From Gordionus sp. m RMFG-2023 (lineage: Eukaryota; Nematomorpha; Gordioida; Chordodea; Parachordodidae), in assembly GCF_954871325.1 (NCBI RefSeq), contig NC_088776.1, positions 62,706,954 through 62,770,953 of the forward strand: a DNA stretch of 64,000 nt, given 5' to 3'. The first letter of the stretch is position 1. Each line of letters begins with the position of its first letter. Made by a program: the position numbers and the translations under genes. Below are positions 51,000 to 63,322 of this stretch, in pieces. The notes under the pieces are model-generated. The model worked only from the letters and a program-made list of their open reading frames with translations. It did not search any database and was not told the origin of the DNA.

Positions 51000-52393
51000 T
51001 ATTTAAATTTATAAGAATCAATTTACGTGCCAACTGCTTATATGGGGGTGGCCAATATTTTTAAATTAAAACAAACAGTCAGATTTATTCATAATATTTT
51101 TGCTATATTTATTTTAATAAAAAGCGTACAATGATTTTATTTTTTAAATTTCAACTTAAACAAATTAAACAAGTTTCATATTAGTACCAAATGTTTTTTA
51201 CTTGGTCTTCATTCATTAACTCTCTGATGCTGGATAAAACCCTCTTGAGTATAGAGAATAAGGCTTCACAAGAAGCTGTTGATAGCCCAATATGACGATT
51301 AGAATTTTTATATTTTTTGAATGGATTATGATACGTTTATTCGTATTTCATTTTAATAATGTTGAAAAACCATATGCATATTTCTATCCCGCTAACCTCA
51401 AATGCTCTAATAATCCCTTTATGTTTTCATTTCGTTATAGAATATTTTGATATTAAAATACAATATGGATGATAACCAGGGGCATCGCTAGTCTTTACAA
51501 TCTCAGGGAGCTCAACTAATAAAAATTTTATGGGGACTACGCCCCCCATACCCTCCAATTCGCAGGCCTTCGGTCGGGTTTAATATTAATATATTATACT
51601 TTTTTTAAATTTGTTAACTCTGAATAATTATTCTGAATTTTAATTTTCTCATTTATTATATTATGCATATAAAATAAACTGGCATATAAATAATTAAAAC
51701 AATACAAGACATTTTTAAAAATATTATTTTTTAATACAAAATCTATATATTAAAGTATAAAATATTTTTGAATGCTAAAAAAAATTTGCGTCTAAAGAAT
51801 TACAAGTGATTAAAAAGATTAATTCATACAAATTCCTCAATTGATAATAGTTTTTAAAAACCGCATAATGCAATAATATAATTCTTAGCAACTTAAATTG
51901 ACAAAAGGTTATCAAACTAATATCTCTGTTACCATTTTAGACAATGTTTTATAGAATTGTAATAAGGAAAAATTTATAGGCCTAAACCAAATCAACAATT
52001 TTGGAAGAAGAGAGTATAAACGACTTATCCAAATCATAAAACTATATGGTCGTTAGAGCTTCCTTTTAGATGATATGATGGAAGCTAGATAAGTAATCTA
52101 GAAAATTATTGTTTAAATATCTAAAAGATTATTTTCCATTTTAAATGATATATAAACGACTACACAGTTGACCATTATGTTTATCTAAAATATGCAATCA
52201 TATGCTCTCAGCCGTTGTAGTAATAATCTTAAATTACATAGCAACACAAATAATAGATGCTGGTTAATTTGCAGTAATAGCCATGATACTCACGATTAAT
52301 ATCAGGATTTATTATGTTGGATAAATTGATAAAATAAAAACACTAAAAATCTTTGGAATAAATAATTGTGCAAATATATTGAAGCCTTGAGTT
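51000..52393 (-). mobile_element. Inverted, truncated copy of the hAT pair at 17.3-18.6 kb
   Basis: The complement of this segment follows 17290-18625 closely: the terminal-looking ACGTGCCAACTGCTTATATG, the dimerisation-domain remnant, and the end of the non-autonomous hAT (CAGGGGCATCGCTAG at 51477). It continues to GAAGCCTTGAGTTA, where homology stops abruptly at 52393 and block C begins. The lost 1.05 kb of the 16243-18215 element marks a breakpoint. Confidence 0.75.
51181..51291 (-). pseudogene. hAT dimerisation-domain remnant, inverted copy
   Basis: Reads IGLSTASCEALFSILKRVLS, then SIRELMNEDQVKNIWY and a stop. It is the same segment as 18346-18456, with two amino-acid changes visible. 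There is no other transposase sequence next to it. Confidence 0.75.
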
Positions 52394-52972
52394 AAACTAA
52401 ATGTCATATAATTTAAACCCTAACACCAAATACAAGGTTTTATAATATATATAAGTTATTAATAAAATAATTAGATTTGCTGTTTTCTAAGGATCTCGGC
52501 CCACTGAATAAAAAATATGTGTTCCATGTTGGTTATCGCTGGCAGTTAACTATAAAACAAATTTGAGAATATAAAGTTTAATTTTTCTGAAATTCTTTAG
52601 TGGGAAAATGAAAAAGCCCAGGGAGATAGGTGCATGTCGAGTGAAAGGACATTTATGTTCAACTCATTTTATTTTGAAATTGATAAAATCGAAATCTGAA
52701 CTCAATATTTAATGATATGAGATGTGGACCCAAAAATATTTTAGTTAAGCTTATAAGCTTTGTAAATCAATTAATTAATTAATTTTCTATTACACATTTA
52801 TATTAATTTATTAATATATCTTATAATCTTCTAAAAAATCTTTCTTTTGTGTGGAAAATTATTAGATTAACGAAAACAATTCAATTTTATAAATAGGCCC
52901 CACATTGCTTATTTTCTCAAATTTTATGTAAAAATCTTCAATCATATACCTGACAAAATCATAATAAATCAC

Positions 52973-53147
52973 TCTTCTCTTCTCTTCTCTTCTCTTCTCT
53001 TCTATTCTCTTCTCTTCTCTTCTCTTCTCTTCTCTTCTCTTCTCTTCTCTTCTCTTCTCTTCTCTTCTCTTCTCTTCTCTTCTCTTCTCTTCTCTTCTCT
53101 TCTCTTCTCTTCTCTTCTCTTCTCTTCTCTTCTCTTCTCTTCTCTTC
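52973..53147. repeat. (TCTTC)n microsatellite
   Basis: A nearly perfect pentanucleotide tract with one TCTAT unit near its start. It is absent from the matching places of arms A (about 26690) and B (about 45670), so it expanded after block C was made. Confidence 0.95.
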
Positions 53148-53409
53148 GTAGTTAGATTGACAATGTCATATATAATAATTTCATTTTTTACCTTCTTTGT
53201 AATTAAAAAGTTAATGTTTCAAGTTGATCTGGTAAGGAAATTATTGAAAAAATATATATTGATATGTCATGAGATATTTTGTCAAATAAAAAGCCGCTAT
53301 CAATCAAAAATTCGCATATATGTGCTGCAGTGACTTTGTATGAACTAAAAATTAACATTTCTTAAAACTGTACTAATATTTTGTTCTTAATTAATTATTA
53401 TATAAATTT

Positions 53410-54392
53410 AAATGTTAGCTATCCGGCGCGATAGCCTATCCGATAATCTGCTGTTGTGCATATTAGTGATGCTTCCATTAGACTTTATATGATTTCTTTC
53501 TTTTCATTTTCCCATCTTTGGGAAATTCTATCAACCACTGTCTGTCGGCAAATTATATTTATTTGTGGAGCTATTGTTTTGATCATCTTTATAAATGAAG
53601 GATTTTTAACAATTGAAAATGGCTGAATGCCAGCTTTAATGAGAGGAGTTATTAAATCATCTAAAGTGATTTGGGTTGTAGTCTGAGGTCTCTTGGCAAA
53701 AATTATCAATGGACGATTAGCCTTTTTAATTTTCATTAACAGTGTTTGAAGTTTTCTCCTATAATTTAAAATTACAATTGTAACCACTTATTTAGTGTCT
53801 ATACCCATAAATATTTTACAATGTTGCAAGTTGAGGTAATGCTAATTATAATTTTCGTAATTTTTTTTTGAAAACATGACAATTATTATACTTTCAAGAG
53901 ATTAGGTTTCATTATTATTATTTTAAAATATGGTCTATAAATTGGCCATGGAAAAATAATATCTGAACTTGTTGATGCTTCATTGAATTTTTTACTTTTT
54001 CCTCTTCATCCCTATTAATATTAATCTATAATAAATTTTTTTAAATTAGCAGGATATTATAAAATTAACCAATTCCAAATTGAAAATAAAAATAGCAGAT
54101 TCCTTGAGATGGATTTTTAATATCCAAATTTGTATGGTGTATTGATATACTTGGACATTATATTTAATGAATATTTATGTATATTTTTTTTATGTATTAT
54201 TTTCAACATTTTATATATATATAATTTTTTAATATATATATAAATATATGCTCATATGTATATCAAAATGTATATTAAAAGTATCTAAAAACAAATACAG
54301 ATACATCTTAAATAGTATGATACAGATACCTTTTTTTAAAAAATCTATCTAGATAAAGACACCACATTTTAATATTTAAATACTTTTATCTG
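53410..54392 (-). pseudogene. hAT transposase N-terminal remnant with terminal repeat, block C
   Basis: The copy of the arm B remnant is on the minus strand. The frame 53787-53485 reads VTIVILNYRRKLQTLLMKIK, then ITLDDLITPLIKAGIQPFSI, VKNPSFIKMIKTIAPQINI and CRQTVVDRISQRWENEKKEI. MEASLICTTADYR follows after a stop. The end repeat (CAGATAAAAGTATTTAAATA, TATCTGTATC repeats) lies at 54392 and below. It is slightly longer at its N-terminus than the arm B copy, but still lacks the zinc finger and the catalytic core. Confidence 0.65.
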
Positions 54393-54662
54393 TTTATTTA
54401 ACGTTTCTTAGAAACGCTGAAAGAAATCCGCCAAGTAATTTGCGTATTATTAGGCCAAAAATTTAATAATTTGATTTCCTCATTTCTATAGAGCTTCACA
54501 ACGATCCTTATTTTACATTATCATCCATAAAAAAAATCAGATGTTGTTTTATAAATTATACATTTAATATTATATTTCCAATTTCCCGATGTGGGGATCG
54601 TATTTATACCCTGTGTTATCTATTCCCTGGTCTCCCCTAAATATATTAATAAATAATTTGGG

Positions 54663-54877
54663 TTATTTGTTTTTTTTTACTAATAAGCACACGTTCATAT
54701 TAGCGACGGTCCCTTCTGAAAAATTGATGCTTTCAACCGTAAAAACTCCCTTGTATGGTGCAGTAACAGCGCTTCTAGTAATGGTCGTATCAGCAATATC
54801 TAGGGGGACATTTATGGTTAAAGTCGTTGAGGCTTGTGTTACTACGCCATTATTGTCAACCACGATTACGCTAACTT
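54663..54877 (-). other. Small conserved reading frame, block C copy
   Basis: Reads VDNNGVVTQASTTLTINVPL, then RSAVTAPYKGVFTVESINF, then NMNVCLLVKKNK. It is nearly identical to the arm B copy and more distant from the arm A copy, which supports the derivation of block C's left arm from B. Function unknown. Confidence 0.3.
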
Positions 54878-55248
54878 ATGGTTGAAAAATATATTTTTTT
54901 TTATTAACTAATCCTATGTGGAAAAATTAAAAATATTAGCTAATAAAAATAAATATTTGTTTATAAGATAGTAAAAAAAAAGCAAAATTACGAGAATATA
55001 AATAAATTAATAGAGCTTATGGAGACAAATTTACATATTACTAAGAAGTTCGTATCAGAAAAAAAAAATCAAAAGATGATAAGATTAAACATTTGGAAAA
55101 TATAGGAAAATAAAATAAAATATTTTCCATTTTAGATATTATACATTAATTGGAAATATGGAATAAATCCTTTAAAAAGTAATAAAGAATTATAAAAAAA
55201 AAAATACAAAAATTTAGATTTGAAATAAAGGCGATTGTGATGGTTATA

Positions 55249-55704
55249 CATGTCGTAATTTTTAAAGGGAACCTCTTCCCCCAGACCAAGTCATACCCAT
55301 CGAGACCAAGATAAAGACTTTCAGTCAAACCATATTAAAATTAGCTATTATTTAATACCCATATCGTGATAAAAATATTTTCAACCCCAAAGACCTAGAC
55401 CCTCACATTATGGGGGAGAGATTAACCTCCAGTTGAATAGAACTTTTGATTAGCTATCGATTGATACCCTATATAAGACATGTCTTATATCATAATGCCA
55501 AAAAAAACAACATTGAAAATTAATGAATAACAATAAAATTAAAAAACGCAACGAAAAGCGTGGAAAACGCTTTTAAAATAAGATTCCTAACGTGATAATA
55601 CCTTATTATCATTCCTTAACTTAAAACTCTAATTTTTTTTAGTTATCCCTTTAAATCCTGTGAAGATCTCAGATAGCCATGTTCCCTTTAAAAATTACGA
55701 CATA
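55249..55704. mobile_element. TA-flanked MITE, block C copy
   Basis: CATGTCGTAATTTTTAAAGG and the inverted CCCTTTAAAAATTACGACAT bound about 456 bp. Site and family as in arms A and B. Confidence 0.7.
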
Positions 55705-57287
55705 CAATCGAACTAAGATGGATTTCAAAAAAAATGGTATGAAAAATTCAAAAAAAGTTTAAAAAATACGAATTTGATGTTCAAAAAAGTGATAAAGCAT
55801 TGTGAAAAATAGAAAAGTGCGCTAGAGATATATACCAAAATTTGAGTTGTTTTTTCAACAATTGAAAATGCCTGGAAATAGTGAATAAAATCGTATTAAA
55901 AATTTAAAAATTAATATAAGGATAAAAAGTTGATAGTTAAATAGTTTTTTCCAATATCAAATTTTTTTTTATAATAACTAATTAATAGAAAATATGTTAC
56001 CAATAATAATATGTAATTATTGTTATATAACTTATATAAAAAATATTCTAATCATCGAAAAGTATTTATTATAAATTATGAAAGAAGGTTAAGGCGGTTT
56101 AATATGATATTTTAGGGAAGAAATTGATGGAAGGATTTGTGAACATAAAGACAAAAAGACTAAGAACAAGTTAGGATAAAAAAAACAATATAATTTACAA
56201 AATCTCGACAGAAGCAAACTTGTCGCAGAAAAAGCGAGAGTCTAGGATCAGTAGTTATCGTTAGAAGAGATCTTTAGAAAACTAGCAGCAGAAGCTAGGA
56301 TAAATTGTTAAGAATTTCGTGCTGGTACTACAAAAATTGGAAAATGGATTAAAATAATCGGCAATCGTTTACTCTAGCGATCGTGAACTGGTTAAAAGCA
56401 ATCTTTAAACGTTTAACAGTTATCGTCAATCGCTTTTTTACATAGATAAAGCGCTATTAATTTACAAGAGATCGTTAGAAACAAGCGAAAAAAGTAAGGA
56501 TAAATTGTCAATAAATTCATGATGGTGCTAGAAGAAACAATAGTTGAATGGACTAGAATTAACGTGAATCGTTTACAAGCGATCGTCAATTGCTTGCAGA
56601 GATAAAAATCATTTGCCAACATAGAAGTCAGATAAATCGCCAGGAATTTTAATCTGGTATTAAGGAAAAAATTTTTAAATCAAATAAAGCGGTATTCCTA
56701 TACAAGTAATAGTTACAAGCTATGATAACGCAAAGGAGAGCTTTCATTAGAATTTCGAAGACACAAAGGATCAACCCAATATATGATAAAAAACATAGAC
56801 ATTGGGTAAAAATAAATATTTAATGGAGATACAAGATAATTAAAGTAGATATTGGGAGGGAAATTTGGCTTGTTAAATTAAGTAGAAGGGGTGTTGTAAG
56901 TGAATTTTATTATTTATTTGAATTTTAATGTATAAATAGAGAGATAGATTCTTATGATGTTAATTTTGATGAAAGTTGTTGTAGATAATTAAAAATATAT
57001 ACATATATAAAAAAAAATATAAATTGAATAAAATTTATGTATAAAAATGAACTTAGAAATTTCATTTACTATCTTTAAAGTAAGGAGGTGCCTTAGAATT
57101 TGATGCTAATCCTTGAATAATTAGATAAGTTGCGAAACAGTCGTGAAAAACTACCGGTACAAGTTTATCTCTAAAACAAGGACCATTTATCCTTCCCGAT
57201 ACTAGAAATTTTTATATTTTTGTTTTATATATAAAAATATTTTAGGGAATTATTAATAAATAAAATATTTATAATATAAGTTACAAC
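55705..57287 (+). mobile_element. Old non-coding LTR-element remnant, block C copy
   Basis: The purine tract AGTAGAAGGGG is followed at 56892 by TGTTGTAAGTG, the clearest LTR start of the three copies. A likely LTR end is TTACAAC at 57287 (396 bp, close to the 417-424 bp LTRs of the younger element). A 140-bp AT-rich insertion lies at about 55925-56065. There is no coding sequence and no 5' LTR. Confidence 0.5.
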
Positions 57288-58543
57288 CATTCTCATAAAA
57301 TTTAGTAGGGAGGAATAGATATGTGGGAAGGGGTTATGGCTAACGCTGAACAAATTGTAAAATGCACTCATTGTTGAAAAAAGAGTGTCACCTTTAGGAA
57401 GTAATTTTTAAAAAATAATACATTAGGTCTTTATCAGAACTGAAACCGCCTTCGTTTTTTTTGCGTAATGTTATCAGCAATTTTTTTCATTGTATTTTCC
57501 CAAACGAAGGATATTAACTTGCCAAAATTAATTTATATATATCCGGGAATATGGTCATTTTTAAAAACATTATTATTGCCAAGAGCGTCCATAAATTTTT
57601 AATTTAAAAAAGAAGTGTAAGAGTATATTTTGGATTTTTGTTACGTTACCTCTTTGCGAATTTACGAAAGTAAAGTTACTAACAATGCAATCCATGGGTG
57701 TTTTTGCTGCGCACACACACTCATCGGTTTCTGTATGATTAAATAATAATAGTTTTACTCATTGTATATTAAATTAAGAATTTATTTTAATATTTTTTTT
57801 TTATAATATATATTAAGTAAATGTGCCCAAATATGTTGATGGATATGACTTCCTGGAATGATATGCGTTTATATAAAGATATAAAAAAATTTAATTGATG
57901 AGAATTTACCTACGCGATGCATGAAAAATAATTTTGATATAAATATGAGAAAGAAAGTCGACAGAAATTTCGGTTTGGATTTCCATTTTGTTACTTTATT
58001 ATTTTTTTAAATATATATAAATAGCAAATTAATTAAAAAAATAAATTTTTAATTGGTTAATATTGATAATGATAGAAGATGGTATTTTATATAGTTTCAG
58101 TTAAACCTTGGAAAAAATATCCAATTTCTTAAATGGATAATTTTGAAATTAATAATATTAAAATAAGGGAAAGATGAAAAACAAAACCTTATAAAACCTT
58201 GTAAAATCAAGGTTAAGTTTAACACTTTTTTTTTATTTATGATGTAAATTGTAACCTATGTGTTATGTTCATTTATGTTTTTTTAAAAATAAAAAAAACT
58301 ATATTTTATTTGTAATATGTATCCAAAAAAAGTGATACATTTCATTTTATTTTTCATAAGGAAGTCGTGTCATGTTAAGGCTTCTTGGATAAGTAGTTCT
58401 AACTGAGTAAAAATTATTTTTCCGGCATAAACTCGAAAATTGACTGGTATATGATATTTAAAAAAAAAACTGAGATCATTTCTATACTGAAAAATTGAAA
58501 ATCAAATAATACGTTGGCCCATTTTCATTTTCATTTTTATTTT

Positions 58544-58807
58544 GAAGAGGAGAAGAGAAGAAGAAGAGAGAGAGAAGAGAAGAGAAGAGAAGAGAAGAGA
58601 AGAGAAGAGAAGAGAAGAGAAGAGAAGAGAAGAGAGAGAAGAGAAGAGAAGAGAAGAAGAAGAGAGAGAGAAGAGAAGAGAAGAGAAGAGAGAGAGAGAA
58701 GAGAAGAGAAGAGAAGAGAAGAGAAGAGAAGAGAGAGAAGAGAAGAGAAGAGAAGAGAAGAGAAGAGAAGAGAGAGAGAAGAGAAGAGAAGAGAAGAGAA
58801 GAGAAGA
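58544..58807 (+). repeat. (GAAGA)n microsatellite with GA-rich interruptions
   Basis: Mirror of the tract at 39811-40044, with added GAGAGA interruptions. The open frames across it are artefacts. Confidence 0.95.
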
Positions 58808-60794
58808 ATATATTTAAGTGAATGAATATAGTTTTGTGGGGAAAAAAATGGAATTTAAATTTGTATTACATAAATGAATTAATTTATTATTTAATTTAAT
58901 TTCTTGACATGTTTTAACTGTATATGAAGCTTTACAGTCACAACGAGAATCTCTGACATGGACCGACTCCTTAACCTACCCCTTACTCACAAGTCAGCCC
59001 GAAATTTAAAAAACAGCAAATTTTGTATAACCTTAACAGAGAATTCCCGCTAACCGTGAACGACCAGGATAATCTAAAAAACATTATATAGGTGGGTTGG
59101 TTGGTTTCGAAGGGATAAAAATTTTAAGGACGCGACCCTCAATATTCTAAATTTGAAGAGCTGCAAAGTCGAACGTTTTAAGGTATAAAAATTATAACGG
59201 CCGGCCGCTCCCAGAGGGAATAAATTTGAAAAATTTCGGGCCGGACCCGACAATTTATATATTTAAAAAACAAATTTGCCTATTTTAATTATCAACTAAT
59301 TAACCGGATTAATTGGAACTATATTACTTAATTTATTAAATTTTATAAAATCATATTAATTATTTTGGAAAAAAAAATTACAAAGGGAATGAATCAATAT
59401 GTTTTTACTTTTTCCCAGCAATTGTGTTATATATTTTTTTGACAAATTTAAATCATTTTTTTTAGTAATTGTTGAACTATCTATCTTTACTCAACTATAA
59501 AATAGCGTAGCCATATTTTTTTCCCGAAATATTCTAAACAATCTTCGAGTTGAGGCTTGACTTAGAAGCTTACAATTTTTTAGTGATAAGACACAATGGA
59601 GAAGTTAGGCAATTTAACATTTATAGCTCGTTTTAAATAAATTTAAAAATAGGATTTTTTTTTTAACCAAGATAATATATTCTGTCATGTTTGGAAATAC
59701 ACCTATCTCAGGAAATGGTGAAAACAATTTTGCGGTTAACCTTTGAGTCATTTGCTATAGATATATAATGGAAAAACTATTATAAATTATAATGGGTTCA
59801 GAAGTTCATGGTAAAATTCGTAAGGGAGGTATTCCAAACATGATGGAATACATGTCCGATATAATCAGATTTTTAAATGTTTTTAGAAACGCGCTCAAAA
59901 AATTGATTTTAAAGTTGAAAAAAAAAACAACCCATTCCCGGAAAAAAAACCGTCATTAAATAGTAAATCAGCTGGACCCGCCATTTTGGTAAACACATAT
60001 AATAATTATTTTCATTGTTAAAAAAAAACTACTATTTAAATTGATAATCCGGTAATTCTTTATAAAGTTTGCATCAGATATGGGAATAAATTAGGCCTTT
60101 CGTTTAAAATTTTAAATTATGATTAGTGTAACCAAGATGGCGTCTCCAGCTGATTTGCATCGATGTACACTTTTATGATCGTCAGTTTAGGTATTATATA
60201 TGTCACTGATAACATCAAATTTGCATTAACTCAACATTATTAATTTCTCAGATCTATAATATACAGCTCGCGCATTAAAACGATGATTTTGTTTTACACT
60301 ATAATAAATTATAATATGATATATTCTTTGAATTTAAGAGCTGACCTAATTGAAATATTGAAATCTACAAATAATATTAGTAAAATTAACAAAAAAAAAA
60401 TTTTCGCTAGTTATATATGATATGATCAATTAAACAAATGTACAATACAGATATCAACAATTGTTATATAAAACGGTTATGGAAATCGGGGGAAAAAAAA
60501 ATTAGAGATATAATATATGAAAAATGTAACGAACCTTTGTAAAATTCATATATAAAAAAATTTACAGCCTTTGGCGGACTTTTAAATATTCAAAATTTAG
60601 TTACCAAGCTAACATTTTGTGGGTTATTTGCTTTAATTTGAAAATTTTTCGATAATAATAATGGTTTCAGTATTTTTTTAAAAAATTTTATATATCAGTT
60701 AATTTTGAGATTTTTTTTTACCCAGACAGAACCACTCGGGCTAAACCTTAACATGACAGTGACTCCCTCCTGAAAAATAAAATGATATATGTAA

Positions 60795-62422
60795 TAGTGA
60801 TCTTCATCAAACAAAATTTTTAAAACCCGGCCCGGCCCGAACCCGAACCCGAAACCGAAACTTTTTCTAAAAAGTTTTGCCAGCCCTGCCCGAACCCGAA
60901 ATTTTTTTTTTAAGAAAATTTACCTGCTCGCTTGTACTTATTTAAATGTATAAACTAATTTTTTATAATTACTCAAAATAAAGGACATATGTTATATGTC
61001 GTTTAGTTTCTATAAATAAAATCAAATATTTTTATTTACACAAAAAAAAATTCAATATAAAATTGATAAATTTAGATATATAAATTCTATGGCCCGACTC
61101 GACTCGGCCTACTTTTTGCAGATCTCAAATATATAATTATAACTATTATTTTTGGATATATATTACAAAATTAAATAGTTTTTTTTTATTAAAAAAAAAA
61201 TATGAACATAACATCTAAGTTTACAATTACACCAAAAATACAAGATAATTTTTTTTAACCCCTCAAAAAAACAAATTAACGTTTCTACCAAATTGGATAT
61301 TATATTCCAAGGTTTAACACTGAAACAACTACATAAATACCATCTTCGATTCAAACATCAAATATTAAACATTTTAAAATTTAAAAGAAAAATTAAATTT
61401 TGGGTCGGCATAATTTGGATATTTTAAATTGTTTTTTTTAAGTATAAAAAAGTTATGTTGGCTCATTTTAAGTAATTTGGTGGCATTATTTTTCTTACCA
61501 TATTCCCTAAGTTTCATATTTTATTCTCCACCTTTTTGTTGTTTTTTTTGGCTATTATGTCGATTACTATACAGCTATTAAGTATTAAGCCAACCTAGGG
61601 GACACGGCCTAAATAACATATTATCTTTAAATTCAAATTTAAAATTAGTTTTAACCGCGTTATAAAAATTTACATTATAATAATGAAAATAATAGTGATA
61701 ATGATAGTGATATATTTTAATGTACATTCTGTAATCAAGTTAAAATGTTAACCCTACAGGTACGGAACAAAAGAAATGCTGAAATTTTCTTTAGTATTTT
61801 TTTGTTTTGTTATAATTACAAAGTTGCACATATTTTGTAACTAATTTATTTTAAATATTCATATTTTGATAAAACAACATCATAAATTTAATTTTATATT
61901 AATTAATAAACCAATAAATTATCCATTCCCAAATTTAGTATATTTTGTGTTTATCCACTAAGCCATTTATTTCTTTAGTCAAGGGAAATCCAAGATCACG
62001 ATAAAAATTTTCCTACGCGCTCTTGTAAAAGACCACCACCCCCCACAATACCGATTATCTATTTATTACCTATTATCATTCTCATTTATTTCTTCATTTA
62101 AATATGCCAAGGTATCTTTTTTAAGAGAGTATCTAAGTCTAATGGACTACCCAAAGTAATTAGCTTGAGTAATCGTAGATCTTTTTTAAGAGAGTATCTA
62201 AGTCTAATGGACTACCCAAAGTAATTAGCTTGAGTAGTCGTAGATCTTTTTTAAGAGAGTATCTAAGTCTAATGGACTACCCAAAGTAATTAGCTTGAGT
62301 AATCGTAGAAATTAATTTCTATATTTAAATGGTCAGGCCGGGACGGGCCGGTTAATTTTTTTAAAGAAAAATTTCGGGTTCGGGCCGGGTTTGAAAAATT
62401 GACCCGATGCCGATCACTACTG
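60795..62422. mobile_element. GC-rich-ended, hAT-like non-autonomous element, block C copy
   Basis: The inverted copy of 35873-37815 has ends TAGTGATCTTCATC and, on the other strand, TAGTGATCGGCATCGGGTC, both followed by AACCCGGCCCG. It contains a single unit of the ~128-bp repeat and the 65-bp triplication. Confidence 0.45.
62114..62308 (+). repeat. Three-copy tandem array of exactly 65 bp
   Basis: Units at 62114-62178, 62179-62243 and 62244-62308 contain AGAGAGTATCTAAGTCTAAT and GACTACCCAAAGTAATTAGC. They are identical apart from one base (AAT/AGT). The first loop has no such unit at the matching place (about 35980-36040). Near-identity implies a very recent expansion. Confidence 0.95.
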
Positions 62423-63322
62423 TATGTATGTTATAAAATTTTACGAAAAATGAGGAGATTCACTATGTTTGGAGGTGAAGGGAGAAGAAAGATAAAATTT
62501 GAATATGTAATTTTGATGAAATTTTTTTTTGAATTAACGATTATTAATAAAATTATTTAAGCGATGAGAACTTGTATTGTTTAGTAATTGCAAATGCGAT
62601 GTTATAATAAAAGTCGAGAAAATTATTATAATTATAATAATTAGTAATTTATATATATATATATTATATACGAAGTAAATGTGTTTTTTTCCCGGAAATG
62701 GGTTGTTTTTTTCAACTTTTAAAATCAATTTTTTTGTGCGTGTTTCTAAGAAAATTTAAAAATCTGATTATACCGGACATGTATTCCATCATTGTTTGGA
62801 ACACCTACCCTAGAATTTCACCAAGAACTTTTGATACCTATAAGAATTTAAGATAGTTTTTCCATTATATAATTATTATAATTGACTCAAAGGTTAAAAC
62901 AGCAAAATTGTTTTCACAATTTCATGAGGTAGGTGTATTTCCAAACATGATTAGAATATATTTCTTGGTAATAAAAAAATCCTATTTTCCAAATTTATTT
63001 AAAACGAGCTATAAAAAAAATGTTTAGTGTTGCTAAATTACCTAACTAATCAAGATTTCTAAACTCAAAAAGTTGTAGTCGAGCCTCAACTTGAAGATTG
63101 ATCAGAATATTTTCTGGATAAAAATAGGGCTACGCTATTTTATAGTTGACCAAAAGATAGATAGTTCAACAATTACTTCAAAAAAAAATGATTTAAATTT
63201 GTAAAAAAATAAAAAAATTACACAATTTGCTGGAAAAAAAATTAAAACATATTGATTCACATTCCCTCTGTATTTATTTTTTATTTTTTAAAAATAATAA
63301 TGATTTTATAAAATTTAATTTC

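Larger units (their letters stand above)
52394..63320 (+). repeat. Block C: inverted copy of B-loop-A
   Basis: The left arm (52394 to about 59960) matches arm B read backwards from 46290 to 38680, keeping the hAT segment and GAAGA block and sharing B's substitutions (TAACCGCAAAATTG-type stem). The loop (59960-62670) is the first loop inverted. The right stem (62670-63320) carries arm A's variants (CCTACCCTAGAATTTCA, GGTTAAAACAGC). Homology ends at 63320, where repeat X starts. It was therefore copied as a unit, in inverted orientation, after A and B had diverged. Confidence 0.8.
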
